The notes: a model not told the origin generated them from the letters alone. A stretch of DNA of 64,000 bases from Aquatica leii (GCA_035610365.1 CM069432.1:260025177-260089176); one strand, 5' to 3'. Shown: positions 37,035-51,845, numbered from the stretch's first letter. Made by a program: numbers and translations.

Positions 37035-40000
37035 GTTTTACTATACAGTACGAAATCATTAAAAAGCTTAGCTTTGTGAAATACATATACCAAATGGGCA
37101 ATAAAGAAATAATCACTCTATGCTACGGCGCTGTTATAGCACAATTTTGACAGTAACAAAATAAAGACAGAAATCAAAATACTGTAACTGATCATGCAAA
37201 AAAAATAAAATGAACCGTTTTAATTAACCGGTATACAGGTTGTTCAAGTTTTGTTTTTAGCATTAAGATTTCGTTTATTACAAAAGCTACAAATTTGAGT
37301 AAATTAGATAACGATAGTTATAGTATAGAATAGTAAAATGACAATAAATTAATAATTTTTATTTGCAGTTTTATGCATCACCTTATGCGTAGATTTTTTG
37401 GTATAAGTTTCTGAATTTTTTTATAAAGAACATAGTAAGTCATGACTGTTTTTCTTTGCTGCAAGTAAAGTAAATTTAGAAAACACGTTACACTTTATAT
37501 AATCTATAGTCGAACAATCGACAACATAGAAAATCCTTTAAAGATGTTCCTAAAACAGGATTCCACCAGATTAGCTAAGAGATGCTGTCTACATTTCATG
37601 TTTTATGTTTACATCGTAATGAACATTTTTTGTAATTATTGTGATAAATTTTATCTGTTTTGCATATTTGTGGTTACTTCGTTTACTTCAGTGCTACTAA
37701 TTTTGTTTTTCACAGCTCCGATGTTGATTCAATATCCACTCATAAAAAGAAAAAAAAACACTAACAAAATACATGTAAAAACAACATTATTTATTTTCAT
37801 CTGAAATCTGTTTATGCTATTCAACGGCTCCCACACTACCTACAAATACTTTATCCAAGTTAACCGAAACTGTATTCTTTACAATACTCAAAATCTCCTA
37901 GAAACATGCTTTTGATATACCTAATCTAAAAAAGTAAGTTCACACAATTTACACTAGTCGAATACAGATTTCTACTTACTTTTTTAGGTTTAGTATTTTC
38001 GTATTATACAGCTTTAAAATAACTAGCATATTCCAGTGGTAGAAAAATTATTAATTTAATTAGTATCAAGAAGGCTAAAAACGATTTTAAATTAGTTGTA
38101 AACGTCTATAATTTGATTTGTAACTCCACGCACACTACGATTGCGTCGGAATAGCGTGTTTTATCAACAAATTCTAAATATACTATTACCGACGACTCAA
38201 AATTGAGTAATAATAGTAATTTGATAATAATAACAATACGCAAATGTTTTCTAACTTTGCACAGTATTCTTCTCTATTAGAATTTTATCTAGACATTTTC
38301 AGAAAAAACTAATTGACGTAATTACTTGTAATAATTTTTGTGTGATAAAAATTACCGCTAATTAATAACATCTTTCACCGACCTATCGTATCATGAGAAA
38401 ATCAGATCAATTCATTAAATATTATTTATAATTTATATAGGAAAAATAGTATTGTGTAAAAATTCGCACAACGTTTAATTGCTTCTTCTTTCTTCATAAA
38501 TTTCTTCGTGTGAAAACGACTACACACATTAATTATGTACTAAATTTGTCTACATGTGTACAGTTATTGAACATAAAATTAAACAACCTGAGAAAGATCT
38601 ACTTAATATTTATGATTTTTTTTCTCTTGCGCTTTTCCATTTTAAAATCGAAACACAACAAAGACTAAAAAACCTTGAAGAGTTCTTTCTCCGTGGGCTA
38701 TGAATCCGTAGTACAATAAATTATACACATTAAGGAAATTGACTGTATCGACGAACCAATCAAAGTCGTTATTTATTTGCATGTAAAATGGCGTTCAGAT
38801 TTGTTGCTGTTATCGATTTTGGACGAAAGTTGTAAATAGAAACGGAGGTATAAGAGAAAGGCGTTTTGTTTGCTAAGGTCTTTGTGGTTGATCAAAAGTT
38901 AGTTCATTAGTGGAAATGTATACAATAATTCATCTCTGAAACGCGCGCGGAACGAGTTACTAATGGTTTGAAATAAGATATCAAGACACGCAATGATACC
39001 ACAGTCGGCTATAAATTCGTCTGCAGTAATAAGGAATGTTCGGATCTCATGAAAAGCGGTATTTAATTAGTACAATGCTCATTTTCGGTTATTTTATTAC
39101 CTATCTACTCAATTATTCGGTAACGTTGACGCCGTTACATCAACATAACCTCACATTTTCATCAATAAAAATCGTAATACAATAGATTCTTTTTGTACGA
39201 GAAAAATGATATAATAATAATAAGCGGCAGTTGCATTTACTTAAGCCTGAGGGGAGTGTGAGTGTATGTGTGTATAAACCATATATACATACATATATCT
39301 ATAGACAGAGAGATACAGTAGCCTCGCTTTGTTATAGTCGAGGATCCGATTATGTAGCCCATTTTGCGCACAATGGTTCTTATACATCTATTCATACGGA
39401 TCGGAGGATTTGAAAATATGATCTGGCTCATTGCACTCGAAAAGTAGTATATTTTGAAATAAAGAATAGCGCTTTTTAAAGCTGCCGAAATGAGGTCGTG
39501 CGATGGTGTTAGCCAGCGGTTTTTTGGGTTTTAGTTTTTTAGACGAGACTGAACAGCTGCCACTATTACGACTTCTTGTTATGAAAACTATTAATTCGTT
39601 TTTAATATATTTATGCTAAACAGCACACATCAATCACTTAAGCAACAACAACAACAACCCTTGGGTCGTTTGCTTTTGCTATGTTTAAATACAATTGGCT
39701 TTAATTGTAATATTTAGTAACATTTGACTAAGGTTATATGGTATTAATTTAAAAACAAAAATAAAAATAGAAGCTTTAATAATAAGTCTCTGTAGATGTA
39801 GAATCACATTTTTAAGATTCCTACAAAAAATAGTGGTACAGTTATTACAATTAAGCGAATTAAGTAAATTTATTTAGTTCAAAAATCCCTTTTTTTTAAT
39901 TTTGTCTTAAAATCTAACAATACAATTATAAATAAACGTTTTGAATTACGTAAAAAGCTTCAGATACACAGAATATTGATTGGAATCCAAGAAATTATTA

Positions 40001-43000
40001 TTGTCAAATTTAATACTTGTATGATTTAATTTTAATTTCTAATAAAATCTGCAACAATCGCACCGATTTTTGATATATTATAGTTGGTAACAATGATTAC
40101 CATCTGCCTACTTTTCAAGTTTTAAAATACTTGACATTTGTATTATTATTCTAATGTTTTTAACATTGTTTAAAGTCAATCTGACAGTTAGTATTTACTA
40201 CCAACTTTATATATTACACACACAAAAATCACTAGTTTCGTTTCCACAAAGTTGTACTTTGTAACAGCGTTTCTGGAAAAAACAATTACACAAAGTCGCC
40301 ATTGTACATACATGCAAAATAGAGAATAATTACTTATTTAACGAGTTTCTGTATAAGTTGGAATTTTTTTTTCACGAGTGGGCATTTTTAAACCCGAGTC
40401 TACAAAGAAAAAAGCACGCGCAATTTAGACAGATACGAATTGAATACATTTTATTGCTCGAACAGAGATTACAAGGTCCAAAAATCTCAAAATCTTTCAA
40501 AGATCATTTGACGTTTATGTTGACAAGTGCGCAAAAACTGTCAAAGACTGTTTACAAAAGCAAAAAATTAAAAATTTATAAGAGTTAAGAACAATAAACA
40601 TAATTTGTTAAATGCTCACTTGTATGATTCATGATTAACCCACTACATAAAACATTTTCAAAATTAAAATTTAATGAAAACAAGAAACATTAAATTTAAA
40701 AATAGAAAAATTCATTTTAAAAAACAAAATTAATAAAACTTTAGAATTTACTAAGGAGAGTTTTGAAAATTGTTCAATATTTAAAAAGTACACAACCAAA
40801 TAATACATTTATGTCAAAATTTGAATCAAATTTTTGGAAATCACAAAATTTTAAAATACAGAAATTAACTTTAAATTAAAAGATTAATAAAAACAAATTA
40901 AAAAATTGTCATTGCTAAGAAAGTATATTTTTTGTAGTAATTGTCATAACCGGAAAATATATTTTCAACAAAATTAGAATCTAATTTAAAAATTATGAAA
41001 TTAAAACAACATGCAATAGAACAAAAATTATAAAACTTTAGAATACATGTTTTAATTTAGTAGGTGGGCTTTAACGACATTGTTTTTTATAAAAATATTT
41101 TGAAATTAGGCAAATTTTTTACAAATTATTTTTGCACTTTCACTTATCAACAATAATAAAATAAGATATATTTTTACTGTTATTTTAATAATTATTATGG
41201 CGATGCTGCCGGTACTGTACTACCTATATATAATAAAAATTAAACTAAAATTAAACCTAAAAAAATACTCAAAATTAAAATCTGCTTTAGAAACATCGAC
41301 AAATTAAAAAATGTAGAAACTGATTAAGGTAGTATCTATGACTTTAGAATAAATGTTTTAAAATAAAAGAAATGAAAATAAACTTTGTAGTTGAAATAGG
41401 TATACCATTTTTCTAAAATAAATCAAATTTACTAAAATATGATAAAAATCCTATAATTTTAGACGAGCTGATTACACCTGCAGCGTATACAATCACAGAT
41501 ACGACAAAAAACAAAATAAAACATTAAGGCAAAAACAAAAAACTGTCTACGAATTATTTCAGTGGACAAGAAAAATTGTTTTTAGTTTTTGTCCCTCTCA
41601 TACGAAAAAGATAAAACAATACAATCACAAATCTCTCTTTTGCCGCACTGTTTCTTGTAGTAATTGTTTAACAAAAAAAAGGAATTTCATGTAAATAAAA
41701 ATTTCGTCGTTTAATTGTAACTAAATTAAATCATTATCTTTTACTTTTAAGTGCATTTTTTTGTTAAAAAAATTGGTTTTTTCTTTTTAATGATGTTAAC
41801 AATAGTGGGAAATCAATAAAAATACACATCGTTCAAGAGAATTTCATGTCGATGTAAATTTGAGAGTGGAATCATTTTCTCATGGATTCTATCATCAAAA
41901 GTTGACCAAATTGAAATGGGACCATTTCTAAGGTGATACACCTTTATAATTTAAAAAAATCGTCAAAATTGGTCAACGTGGTAAAGAATTATCGCTGAAC
42001 ATACAAAAAAGAAACATTCCGACGAATTGAGAACCGCCTCCTATTTTTGGAATCTGTTGAAATTCGCCCAATTCGTGTAGAAATAGTTTTTAAAAAAGTT
42101 AAAAAACATCGTTTACTTCGTCGACTATTATACTAACTAAATTTTGAGTACCACAACATGTTTCCAACAGGATGGTGCACTATGAATCTATAAAATAATT
42201 ATTTGATTGGTTTCGATACCCAGTTCGTATGTTTTGTAGAGAAAAAATTAACAGCACTTTAAATTCATGAGTTATACAAAAAATACGGCTACCAAACGTT
42301 ATAAAAATAGATATGTCAAAAATTTTGATTTCAAATTACATCAAAATACGTCACCTAATTATTTTCTTTGATATTTTTTTGAATATTGAATTCGTTTGTA
42401 AGTTGGTAACAAACGGTTTTGAATACCAAATAAATTAGTTTCAACGCACACTATTTTTGATCAACATTTAACTAATTTTGACATATTCGGTCATAGCCAA
42501 GTTAGATATGTTCAAAAAAAAATTATAAATTGTAATTTTTGTTTTAAAAATTACAGGTTTGTGTTATCTAAAAAAAGATTCAATTTTTTACGTGTTTGTT
42601 TCAAAAATTACTTGATCGTGCAAAAAAGAAACACATTTAAGTTTAAGTTAAAATAAAATAGCGATACTAAACTAAACTATTAGTAACTAAATAACCAATA
42701 AATTTTTTTTTAAATTTAACTTTTTTTTAACGATCAACGCCTTTTTATTGCAGTTTTAATTAAAATCATTTAATCAATTTTTTGTGTTTTTTTTGCAACT
42801 AGCTTTTATCTGTTGTAAAAATGTTATACACGATGTAGTCATAAAAAATATTATCAAATATGTGGTCTATTGATCTAAGACAAAAAATATTTCATGACAA
42901 AAAGTGTTTACTCTTAAGCGCCTTGCTAATAAAATTACTTGATTAAAAAGTAACCGAATCTAAGCCTTTACTTTTTCTTGTATTTATTAAATCAATCCAC

Positions 43001-46000
43001 AAACAAAAGAGAAAGATTGTAAAGTAATACTTTACAAAATTACCAAACGTTTTACTGATAAAATGTAGTTATCTATAATTAACGTAAGTAACTACTTGCG
43101 TTTATAGCTTCATGTAAAAAATAAAATCGCGGTTACGCACGCGACGAAACCATCCTGAAAACCATCTCCGAAAAGACACTCTCTGCAAAACGCGCAAAGC
43201 GCGAATGCAGTCAAATAGAGAAACAGTCGGCATCAGGAAATAGGAATGGATTTGTAACAAGTACGCATGCCATTTGCGAGGGAGATCGTCCATTCAACAG
43301 ACAGAAATACGGGAATCCCCCAGGATCCCGGCAGACGGTTTGGCCGGAATTGCTTTACAACCTGTGGATTCGAGATAAATCTTTCTCTCACAATGACTAT
43401 TTCCTCAATTCCGATTTGTATGAGCTTTCAACGCCAATTTTCGCATAGAAATAATAATATCGAACCATTAATAGAACCTTGCGTAACGTCTTTAATTATG
43501 TTTTGTAATGGATAGTACGGTCACGATTTCAAATAAAAGCAGAGCTGTTTACAGAATAAGCAATTAATTTCTACAAACTACATCTGTGTATAAGATAAAG
43601 CAGGGTAGAGATCTAATAAGGTGGACAGGTATACATTATAACGTAGGTAATCTCGTTGCACAATGGCCGTCCCGCTGCATTTATCCACGTAAGTGCATGT
43701 ACGCTTACAAAAACCCATTTAACTTCTTCAACAAAAATATAATAAGTTGCGTACAAACTGTGATTGCTTCGGCTAAAATAAATAAAATATTAAAATCCAG
43801 TATGTTGCGCTTTACAGTCAACCAGGTGTACATTCATCTAGAGCTCAACTAAAAAAGATTAAGAGCGTGGAAAGCTATGTAGCACCTTTTTAATTACCCA
43901 CCGCAGAATATTTCCCTAGACATGAATTTTTACCAAACTCGTTTCAAATATAAGAATTAACGCCAAATCTACATGAATACTTCATCACCTTTGCGACTAT
44001 CTTCGCTAAACTGTTATTGTTATGTTCCGCTTTTCCCCCAGATTAATTTTTCGGTTTTAAAATTGCTTACAAAAAAATATGACCGCGAAGAACTTTTAAT
44101 TGCTCATCCATTCTACCTGTTGAAATCGTTTTTTTTTTATTTAACAACCAAATGAGGAATTTAAACAATTTTTAGAATTAATATGAAATTTAAAATTAAT
44201 CAGGTAAATGCTACTATAGGATGATAATTTAAACCAAAATTTAATTTTATTCAAAAAATTAAAGCAGTAATTTAAGTCAAAGTGTCACTAACAAATATAT
44301 AACATTTTTTTATGACCATGATACATCCAAAAAACTAAAAACGTTTGGGTTAAAAATTAAAAACTTACAAAAGAAGAAATTTCTTTTTGGTTACTTGGTG
44401 AAGCTAAATAAGAATTCATTTTGATATGATAATTATGTTGCGACTGAGCCATTTTACATTTAAAAAACTTATTTTAATTTTGATAATAGTTTAGCCAGAA
44501 TACACTTTAAAATTTTAAAATAGATCCGAAATTAGCAGAATGGTAAAGAACTAAAAATTTTAATTTTGTAATGGTCAAACGCTCCCGCCAAAATTTTCAA
44601 AAAACTGTAAATATTAAAAAAACTTTCACTTGAACACGCTAAGATCCAAAAAAAAATTATGGGTTTCGTACTACCGGTAAATAAGTGTCCGCCCACGGGA
44701 ACTTTGTATCTCCACAAATTTTACACAAACACCCGTGTTGACAATAGCAAAATTTGTAAACATTTGAGAGATTTCAATAAGCGTAAATTGTTAAAGAGAA
44801 TTTTATTAGTTACATGCAAGTGCAATCCGTGACAGGTAGTAAAGAAATCGCAATATATTGGCCGCTGCTTCCAGCTTAAGGCATAAAAGCGAAAGTGGTA
44901 TAGCGACGTATAAATAAAAACTTTTATCACTAATCTCGTTAATGTAAATAAGCAAAAAAAGAAGAAGACAATATACAAGCAAACACTCGAACCAGCACGG
45001 TATTAAACGTCAGAACGTTTGGACAATTTGGTAAATTGATGGTTCAAGTTTTAAATCAGAAGTAATCTTCTAAAATCCCATTACTATCCCATAAAATTCC
45101 GCAATGTATATAAGTTCATACAAAGTATTCTTCCACAATGTACAGTAATAAATAATAACCGCGAAGCATATAGTTCGAATATCCTATAGCGTTTTAAATC
45201 ATCTTTAAATAAATATTGTTGACAGTTACGCCTAGCCATTAAAATATCTGACTCGGGTTATACCTACAACTTGTTCCAGAAAATCGCTTCGTTATTTATA
45301 TGCACAAACAAGAAAACTATGTCCGTTTTTATACGTAAAAAATCCTCGTTAAAAAGATGTTTTAATCGCATCCTTGAAACAAATGAAATCTGGCGCCAAC
45401 GCCGTCTTCGTTCAAACAGTTGTATATTTGAATTATAAATGATCGGTAGCAATTGTATAGATCGAAAAGAGAGACACCCACTGAGTCTTACAAAGATATT
45501 CTGATAGCCTTTTCGTTAATAGGTTCTGTCAGGTTTGGTGCCGACTTATGAGTTTTAACATGTGCTTATAAAATATCGAAGTTATTAAAAAAATAAACTA
45601 ATCAGACACGTGCACCAAATCCTTTGTTGATCTTCTTTATCAACGAGTACCTACTAATCAAAATATTAATAATTCGACGAATGTGTATCATTGAAGGAAA
45701 TTCACTTGCGATTTTGTGTTAACATTAAATGGGGGACCCTTTAATTCAAATACATGCTCCACTTCTCGATTCTCCCCTTGTTTCATTGCGTTTGTAATTA
45801 TTTTAATCTAACTGCGAGGGTTTGTGTTACGGTTTGTATTTATGGACTTCAACTGCATTTATCATACGCATTTGCTTGCAACGAAAATTATAGGTTTTGT
45901 CTTAAGTCTTTGCCCTACGCGAACCGCGCGCAACAAGCGTTTTCTTTTGATTTCGCTAACTATTTCTAATTTACATACGAGAAATGGCATGTTACCGATG

Positions 46001-46050
46001 GAGTTATATTTGTAAAAAACAGTAATTGTTTTTATTCTTCGTCGGTAGTA
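37035..46050. other. gene-free stretch, presumably within dac intron 1
   Basis: No coding similarity on either strand. Contains a TG/TA-rich microsatellite at about 39250-39300, strong AT bias at 40580-42900, and less AT-biased patches at 38880-39160, 43100-43860 and 44680-45980. A segment at 41870-42130 containing GACGAATTGAGAACCGCCTC resembles an eroded repeat common in insects, family unknown. Because dac is transcribed right to left, this lies downstream of its first coding exon. Confidence 0.4.
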
Positions 46051-46128
46051 TTAAATTGGATTTAATTTATTAAATTTTCGGGTACCGTCGCGAGTCAAAT
46101 AAATAAAATTATTAAAAAGTAGAGTCGA

Positions 46129-46137
46129 CACGTACCT
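46129..46137 (-). other. dac: 5' splice site ending dac coding exon 1
   Basis: The minus strand reads CAG|GTACGTG with the intron starting at 46135, close to the metazoan donor consensus. Reading past it adds residues unrelated to Dac (YVSTLLFNN), so the open frame to 46051 is intronic. Confidence 0.85.
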
Positions 46138-46812
46138 GGCAGTGGTGCAGTCTTTGTAGAGGGTGTCGAAGTCTTTACAAGAAAGCAATTTGCAACGATT
46201 GACGCCTGGTTGTATTGCTCCCAAACCTCTAAGGATGCGAACTTGCTCCACGTTGCACACGAGGGGCACAATATCTAGCCGTTTTAATTTTGTGTAGACA
46301 GTGTGTAGACCACCGACCAAATGTTTGAGGAAAAGTTCAAATGCCTGGGGCAAGCATAGCATAGTATCGCCGGCAATGATAAAGGCAGCGACCTTCTGGC
46401 CGCGATAATCAACCAGCTTACACTCGTTGGCGGTAGGATCCGAGGTCGATATCGGGGGTGGGCTGTTGTAAGAACGCGGGGGTGCGTGATGTGCCATAAG
46501 ATCCAGAGGGCTATGTAGTACCCCTAACGAATTGAGCAACCCCAAACCGGGGGGCGGCATATGACCGAGAGCTATACTCCTTGCCAATCCCGCCGATGTA
46601 ACTGGCGGTGGACTTAAAGGATGCGCCATGGACATTGGCGTTATCAAAGGGCTTGCTTGACGCGGACTGTGCACTTGATGATTGTGATTGTTGGATATAA
46701 GATGATTATTATTAACTGGGGACGAAGGCTGCTTGATGGCCACCGCAGGTGAACCGGATGAAGCGTGGCTACTGTGATCACTAGCGGAGTCCATACCGGA
46801 AGTGTCCATCAT
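46136..46812 (-). CDS. dac: dachshund, first coding exon (DACHbox-N / Ski-Sno-Dac domain)
   Basis: Dac is a nuclear transcriptional cofactor of the retinal determination network (eya/so/ey), also needed in leg, brain and mushroom body development. The exon encodes 225 residues plus two bases. Residues 1-128 are low complexity (SDHSSHASSGSP, His/Asn-rich, then LITPMSMAHPLSPPP and GLGLLNSLGVLHSPLDLM). Residues ~131-225 are the Ski/Sno/Dac domain: CKLVDYRGQKVAAFI, LPQAFELFLKHLVGGLHTVY, VCNVEQVRILRGLGAIQPG, CKLLSCKDFDTLY, DCTTA. The exon stops at CAG|GTACGTG (46136/46135), phase 2, consistent with the conserved next residue Ser (AG+N). ATG at 46812 is the first in frame; ATG at 46809 (A at -3, G at +4) has better context. 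An in-frame TAA lies at 46870-46872. Confidence 0.93.
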
Positions 46813-47260
46813 ACCGACAACTACGACGCGAATGCCTATCAGTAGCGGCACCTTAGCACACAGCACAAGTTAGTCCATCACCCGCAGCTACAATCGTACT
46901 ACAGTAAACAGTCAGAGAGATGTCGTAATAGTGAGGGTGCTGACTGTTTGTCTGTCTGTCGCGGGCGGGGCGGTGCGCGCTCACCGCTGTACACTCACTG
47001 CGCGACCTGGAGGAAGTGTGGACGCGACCGGTACATTCGGTGGATACAAATGTAATAAATAAAAACATTTGGAAAAACTTCTGCAAGTGCCGGTAGGCGG
47101 TGTTTGCTTCGTCACGCGTTATGGCTCAGCCATTGGGCGAGCAAGTTTCGCCCCGACGTAGCATTGGCGCCCCTCTTCGGCGTCGATTCGAACCCGCCAC
47201 CCACCGACACCGAAAGAACTTAGTTTCTTTGTAGCTCCGAGGGCGGATGCAAGGGAACTT
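46813..47260 (-). promoter_or_regulatory. dac: dac 5' UTR and probable promoter region
   Basis: Sequence upstream of the dac start is distinctly GC-richer and richer in CpG than the rest of the window (for example GTCGCGGGCGGGGCGG near 46958-46973, and 47080-47240). A two-codon upstream reading frame (ATG GAC TAA, 46878-46870) ends 57 bases before the presumed start. The transcription start cannot be fixed from sequence; no clear TATA box was identified and the 5' UTR may be spliced. Confidence 0.5.
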
Positions 47261-50200
47261 GAAATATGAGCTGTGACGTATTGATAAAGAATGTCACCGG
47301 GCTGTCACTGCGGAATCAATACGAACTGTACGACCGACGCTTTTTATTTTTACGCCGCCATTTACTTTACCTAACTAAAAACTAAGCGCAACTTTTCAAC
47401 AGTCCTCTAAAACAAATGACATTCGAAACTAACTTCGATGTAAAACGCAATACGTTAAAATGTTTTATTAAAAAAATTACCCTAGCAAGAAAAAAGAAAT
47501 TAAGCGTTCGTCTGATGGTCAGTAGGTTACTGATACATCGCGATGGCACAACTGCGCTTTCAACATATTCTCCCCTAAAACATCTCTTTATAGACGAAGC
47601 GGTCCACTAGACACAGGGAAGATCACCCTTCTCCGTAACATTAGTCATTATTTTTGTGACGAGGGGATAATGCAACACATGAAATACAGAACTTTTTTTT
47701 ACTCAATATCTCACCTCAAATACCGAAAGTCTACAAATAACAACGACACGAAATAAATTTAACTTTCGTTAGTTATTTTAAACGCCATTTTAATGTTTCA
47801 CGTAAATTTTAATTTAATAAATTGTTACAAAACTTATTTTTAAAATTGAATACCTACGTGTTTTGTTGAAATTTGTTTTAAACGCAAAAACTTGAATTAT
47901 TTAAGTTGGCCATGTTTGTCAAACATTTTAATTTTTTAACGTAAAATGTCGACGTTTAATCGTTATAATTACTTCCTTTACTTAGTAAACAACATTAATA
48001 ATAAAAATAGACCATATGCTGTAAAATGTAATTAATAGTTTGAAAAAGAAATATTTCTAATTGAAACGTTTTTAAATTAATTTTATGTGTAGAATGTATT
48101 GTGAATATTTTTAATTGTCTAAGGTCCGTTTTTTTGGACAGATAAGAAATTGTAATTGATGTCTAAACCGCCTGTCAACGTAAGCATTAATAATTTCAAA
48201 TAAAAAATAGCGTGTAGTTATGTAGTATTGACATATTCAAATTGCCAAGACGAGTAAAGCAAATACGGTGGCGGTGGTATCTGGTTCAGAAGGAAGAAGC
48301 GTGGGTTATCAGAACTACGCACGCGGACCAAAGCTGTCGTTGATCGAAATGATTAATGGCGGAGCACGGATATATTAGTCCGTGGATTGCACATTTCATA
48401 CGTCTGCTACACACCCAGTATTGTAAACAGTTTAACACATCTTCGCCCCTTTCTTTTGCGTACGTAAAACGATTAATTTCGTTCGATAACGCCAATAATA
48501 TACCATCTTTATAAGCCATATTAAACGAGGAAAGAAAATTTTTGATTTAACACCAACTATGTCATTTTTCAGTGCGAGATCACGGAAGGAAACGAATACA
48601 AAAGCGAGTCCATTAGATTTTCAAGTGAAAATATGATATATTGATAGTATATGGGCTATTTTCCGCGTCAAAAAACCGATTTTAATATATAATGTGTCAT
48701 ATAAAATTACATCGAGCCCTGTATATGCATATTGTGGTCGACGGCGATAAAATGGCCTTTTATATGTTATAGATCTATAGATTATGTATTCTTCACACAG
48801 AAATCTCCCATAAAACTACTATATGTCCTTCCAAAGGTTGATATACATTCGGTATGGTAAAAGCAAATTTATTTCCTCCATTTTATGAGTTGAAAGCTCA
48901 AATGTATGTGCGAATATTATCGTAAATCGTAATAGAGTTCTTTGGAGATTTTATCTTCTCAAAATTGAAAATATATAGACTATAACTAAGTATCTGCTGT
49001 GTCGGAAACGGCACCAAAACAACGATTACTTTAATTACGTATTTTTAATGTAAAACCAATGCTTAAAACGTAGATTTCGGTTTCTCCCCTTAATCTTTAA
49101 CGAGAATTTAATGTCGGTTCCTTTAATGAGATTGCTCGAAATAAAATATTCATTCGCACAAAGCCAATTTGATCCCGTCGATTTTAAACTTCGGCAATTA
49201 TGCGTGCTCACACTGTAGTTGTCTGCGACACAACAATCGGTGCCTACTATACAGTTTCCGTAACAATAACCACTGACAGTCGTATGATGGATCACTAGAC
49301 AATATGGCGCAAAGGTTCTTCGGCTCGATTTCAATAAGGGCGCAATTTGACCGCCAAGAATGTGCCGGACTAAATGTAACGCGTATGTGTATAGGGTTGA
49401 GTTCTTGCTGTCAAATGATGATTTATGCTTAGTTTGATGTATGCACCGCTTTTTTATTGTCACAAATTTAATCGTCTTAAAATCGAAATTTTCGATCGTC
49501 GCATTAAACAAACAAATTAGTATCAAAAAGCAATAGTTTACAGCTAATAAAGGCGCACAAAGCGGCGTTTCCGAAATAATATCATCATTTTAACAGATTA
49601 TCAGGGATGTTAATGCAACTCATTGTTCTGTACCCGCCACACAATGCGAATGCAGGTGGTGCAACAATGAAGTTTCAAACAATACACGATGTGCATATTC
49701 TGATAAACACGTAGTTTCATATCAGTATGTTGTTATATTTGAGTGTTGGGATTTGACACTGATGATTTTAACAGCAGTAATCGAATCTATTCCCCTTTCG
49801 AAAATCCTATTACCCGGCTATTCTCTAATCTTAAAAATGTTCCGACTTGGAGTGCGAAAAAGGCGCTTAGTAATAAAAAAAAATCTCGAGCGCGTATCTA
49901 TTTGCAAATGTAAACGTACCGTATAATAAGGTTCAGCCGACGTTTTCCATATTGACTTAGATGTTGGAAATGAAATGCAGAGCGGCTGCTGGACTCTGAT
50001 AAGACCAAGTCGCGGGGTCTCTCAATCGATTAGCCTTAGGATCCTACGAACCACATAGTTTGCATATAGGATTTGTTTAGCGTATCGCTTCGCACAATGA
50101 CGGTTCCATATGCGCAATCATAATAAAATAACTGCTTTACATTCGCTCGAATTTATCTTCACGATTTATGTAACGACTTAAGATCGTAACATTTCGATTA

Positions 50201-51060
50201 CACATAACCGTGACTAGATAAATAGTGTCGGAACTAAGAAAATAAAGCGTCGAAGACGCCAAACTTAAATACTTAAGAGACAAAATTTAATTTGATTTAA
50301 CATTTACAAAACTCGCGCATTTGTATTTAATAAATAATCATGTGGTGGCCTCTTTTAGAAATTTAACAAAACAATATTTTACAGACACCTTTATACAATA
50401 ACTCGATTACTTAAATATTCCTTTTTAGTAAATTAATAATCAAAATCATTAAAATTTATTAAATAAAACTAAAAGAAATCGATCAAAAATTTTAAAAAAA
50501 TTGCATTAGATCTATTAGAATAACTAAGCATTCCAAATACTTACCAATACAGTTTATAATCAAAGAATGGTTTTCTGAGAGTTGTGCTTTTAAAAAGCTC
50601 TTTTGGAAATAGAACTGACACATATTTATCCTGGATTTTAACTTACGATATTGTTATAAATAAAAAGAAATAGTAACGAGAATATTCTGATACACATTGA
50701 TTTACACAGATTTATTGATATTATTTTTTTATTGCTCATATCATACATACACTCAACTAAACAAAAAACGGGACATCTTTGTTAGTTCGATTGAAATAGT
50801 TAGCTGTGTAAACTAGGCTTGTTAGCGAATGCGATCAGCATACATTCGTGGCCATTTGCGATACTATTCAAGAAATTTAAATTAGACAACACTGACAATG
50901 GAGAAGTGGCATGAAATTATTTTGAGGTCCTAGTGAGTGATTGAGAAAATATTTGGAACAGGTTGGAGTCGAATAGGAAGCGTTTATTATTAAACTATTG
51001 AAATGAAATTCAATAATTGTCATTAATCAATTCCTAGTTGTTTATTTTCGCATCTTCAAA
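47261..51060. other. upstream flank of dac, no gene recognised
   Basis: No coding similarity. The longest open stretch (minus, 49035-49526) lacks a proper ATG near its start and shows no motif. The sequence between 48230 and 50230 is less AT-biased and free of obvious repeats, a reasonable place for cis-regulatory DNA of a developmental gene. That is inference from position and composition only. Confidence 0.4.
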
Positions 51061-51845
51061 GAAAGTGTATTTTGTCCCTTTCATAAATGGACTGTAGTAA
51101 AAGGGACGCAGTAATTTATGAAAGCGACAGTATCTAATTCCGAGGAAACATGTACAGCCATAGTCATTGGAAATGTCCCTAAAATGAATATTACCGCATT
51201 TTCAGTCACATTCTAATAGTATTACCAGTATTTATACTTGTAAATATACCTTGAGGTTATGTCCTTTTGCCTTGTAAATAAAAAAGGGATTACTATTACT
51301 AAATTTTACATGTATTTCTCAAACCATAAGAAAATAGTATTACTTTTATGACCGTATTTATATTTTTATGAGAATAAAAAAACACACATTTCTTTCTATA
51401 ATTTTAGATACATACTTATTGATAGTAAAATTTTGAACGTATAAATTTAAGGTAAATTGTAAATAATAATCTAATTACTGATTTTATAAAAACAATTTTA
51501 CATAGGTACTATTTCGCTGTATGTGCAATATTATTTATAAATAAAGTGAAACTTTTATACTTTAATTTCGTTTAAATATAAATGATACTATCAAACAGAA
51601 TTTTCCGGCGTAAAAATAAATATTTGTGCCAATATAATGTATTTGTAATCATAATTACATTTTCGTATTCATTAATATTATTTTTATTTTAATAATAATT
51701 ATTTAGGTATTACTCACTTTTGCGTTAATAAATAAGCATACGTTTATAATTACAGTTCATGCTGTAGTTTATTTTAATAATATAATTTAATAAAAAAACA
51801 TATCATATAAAAAACAATAACAATACAAAAGTTATATAGAAATAA

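Noticed and set aside
39250..39300. Possible regulatory TG-rich motif
   Set aside because: Simple TG/TA microsatellite without further signal.
46813..46866. N-terminal extension of the dac open frame from a GTG at 46866
   Set aside because: Animal genes rarely start at GTG; the first in-frame ATG is at 46812, and the extension has no Dac similarity.
49035..49526. 163-residue open frame on the minus strand upstream of dac
   Set aside because: It begins at TTG, contains no ATG in its first hundred codons, and shows no domain or compositional sign of a gene.
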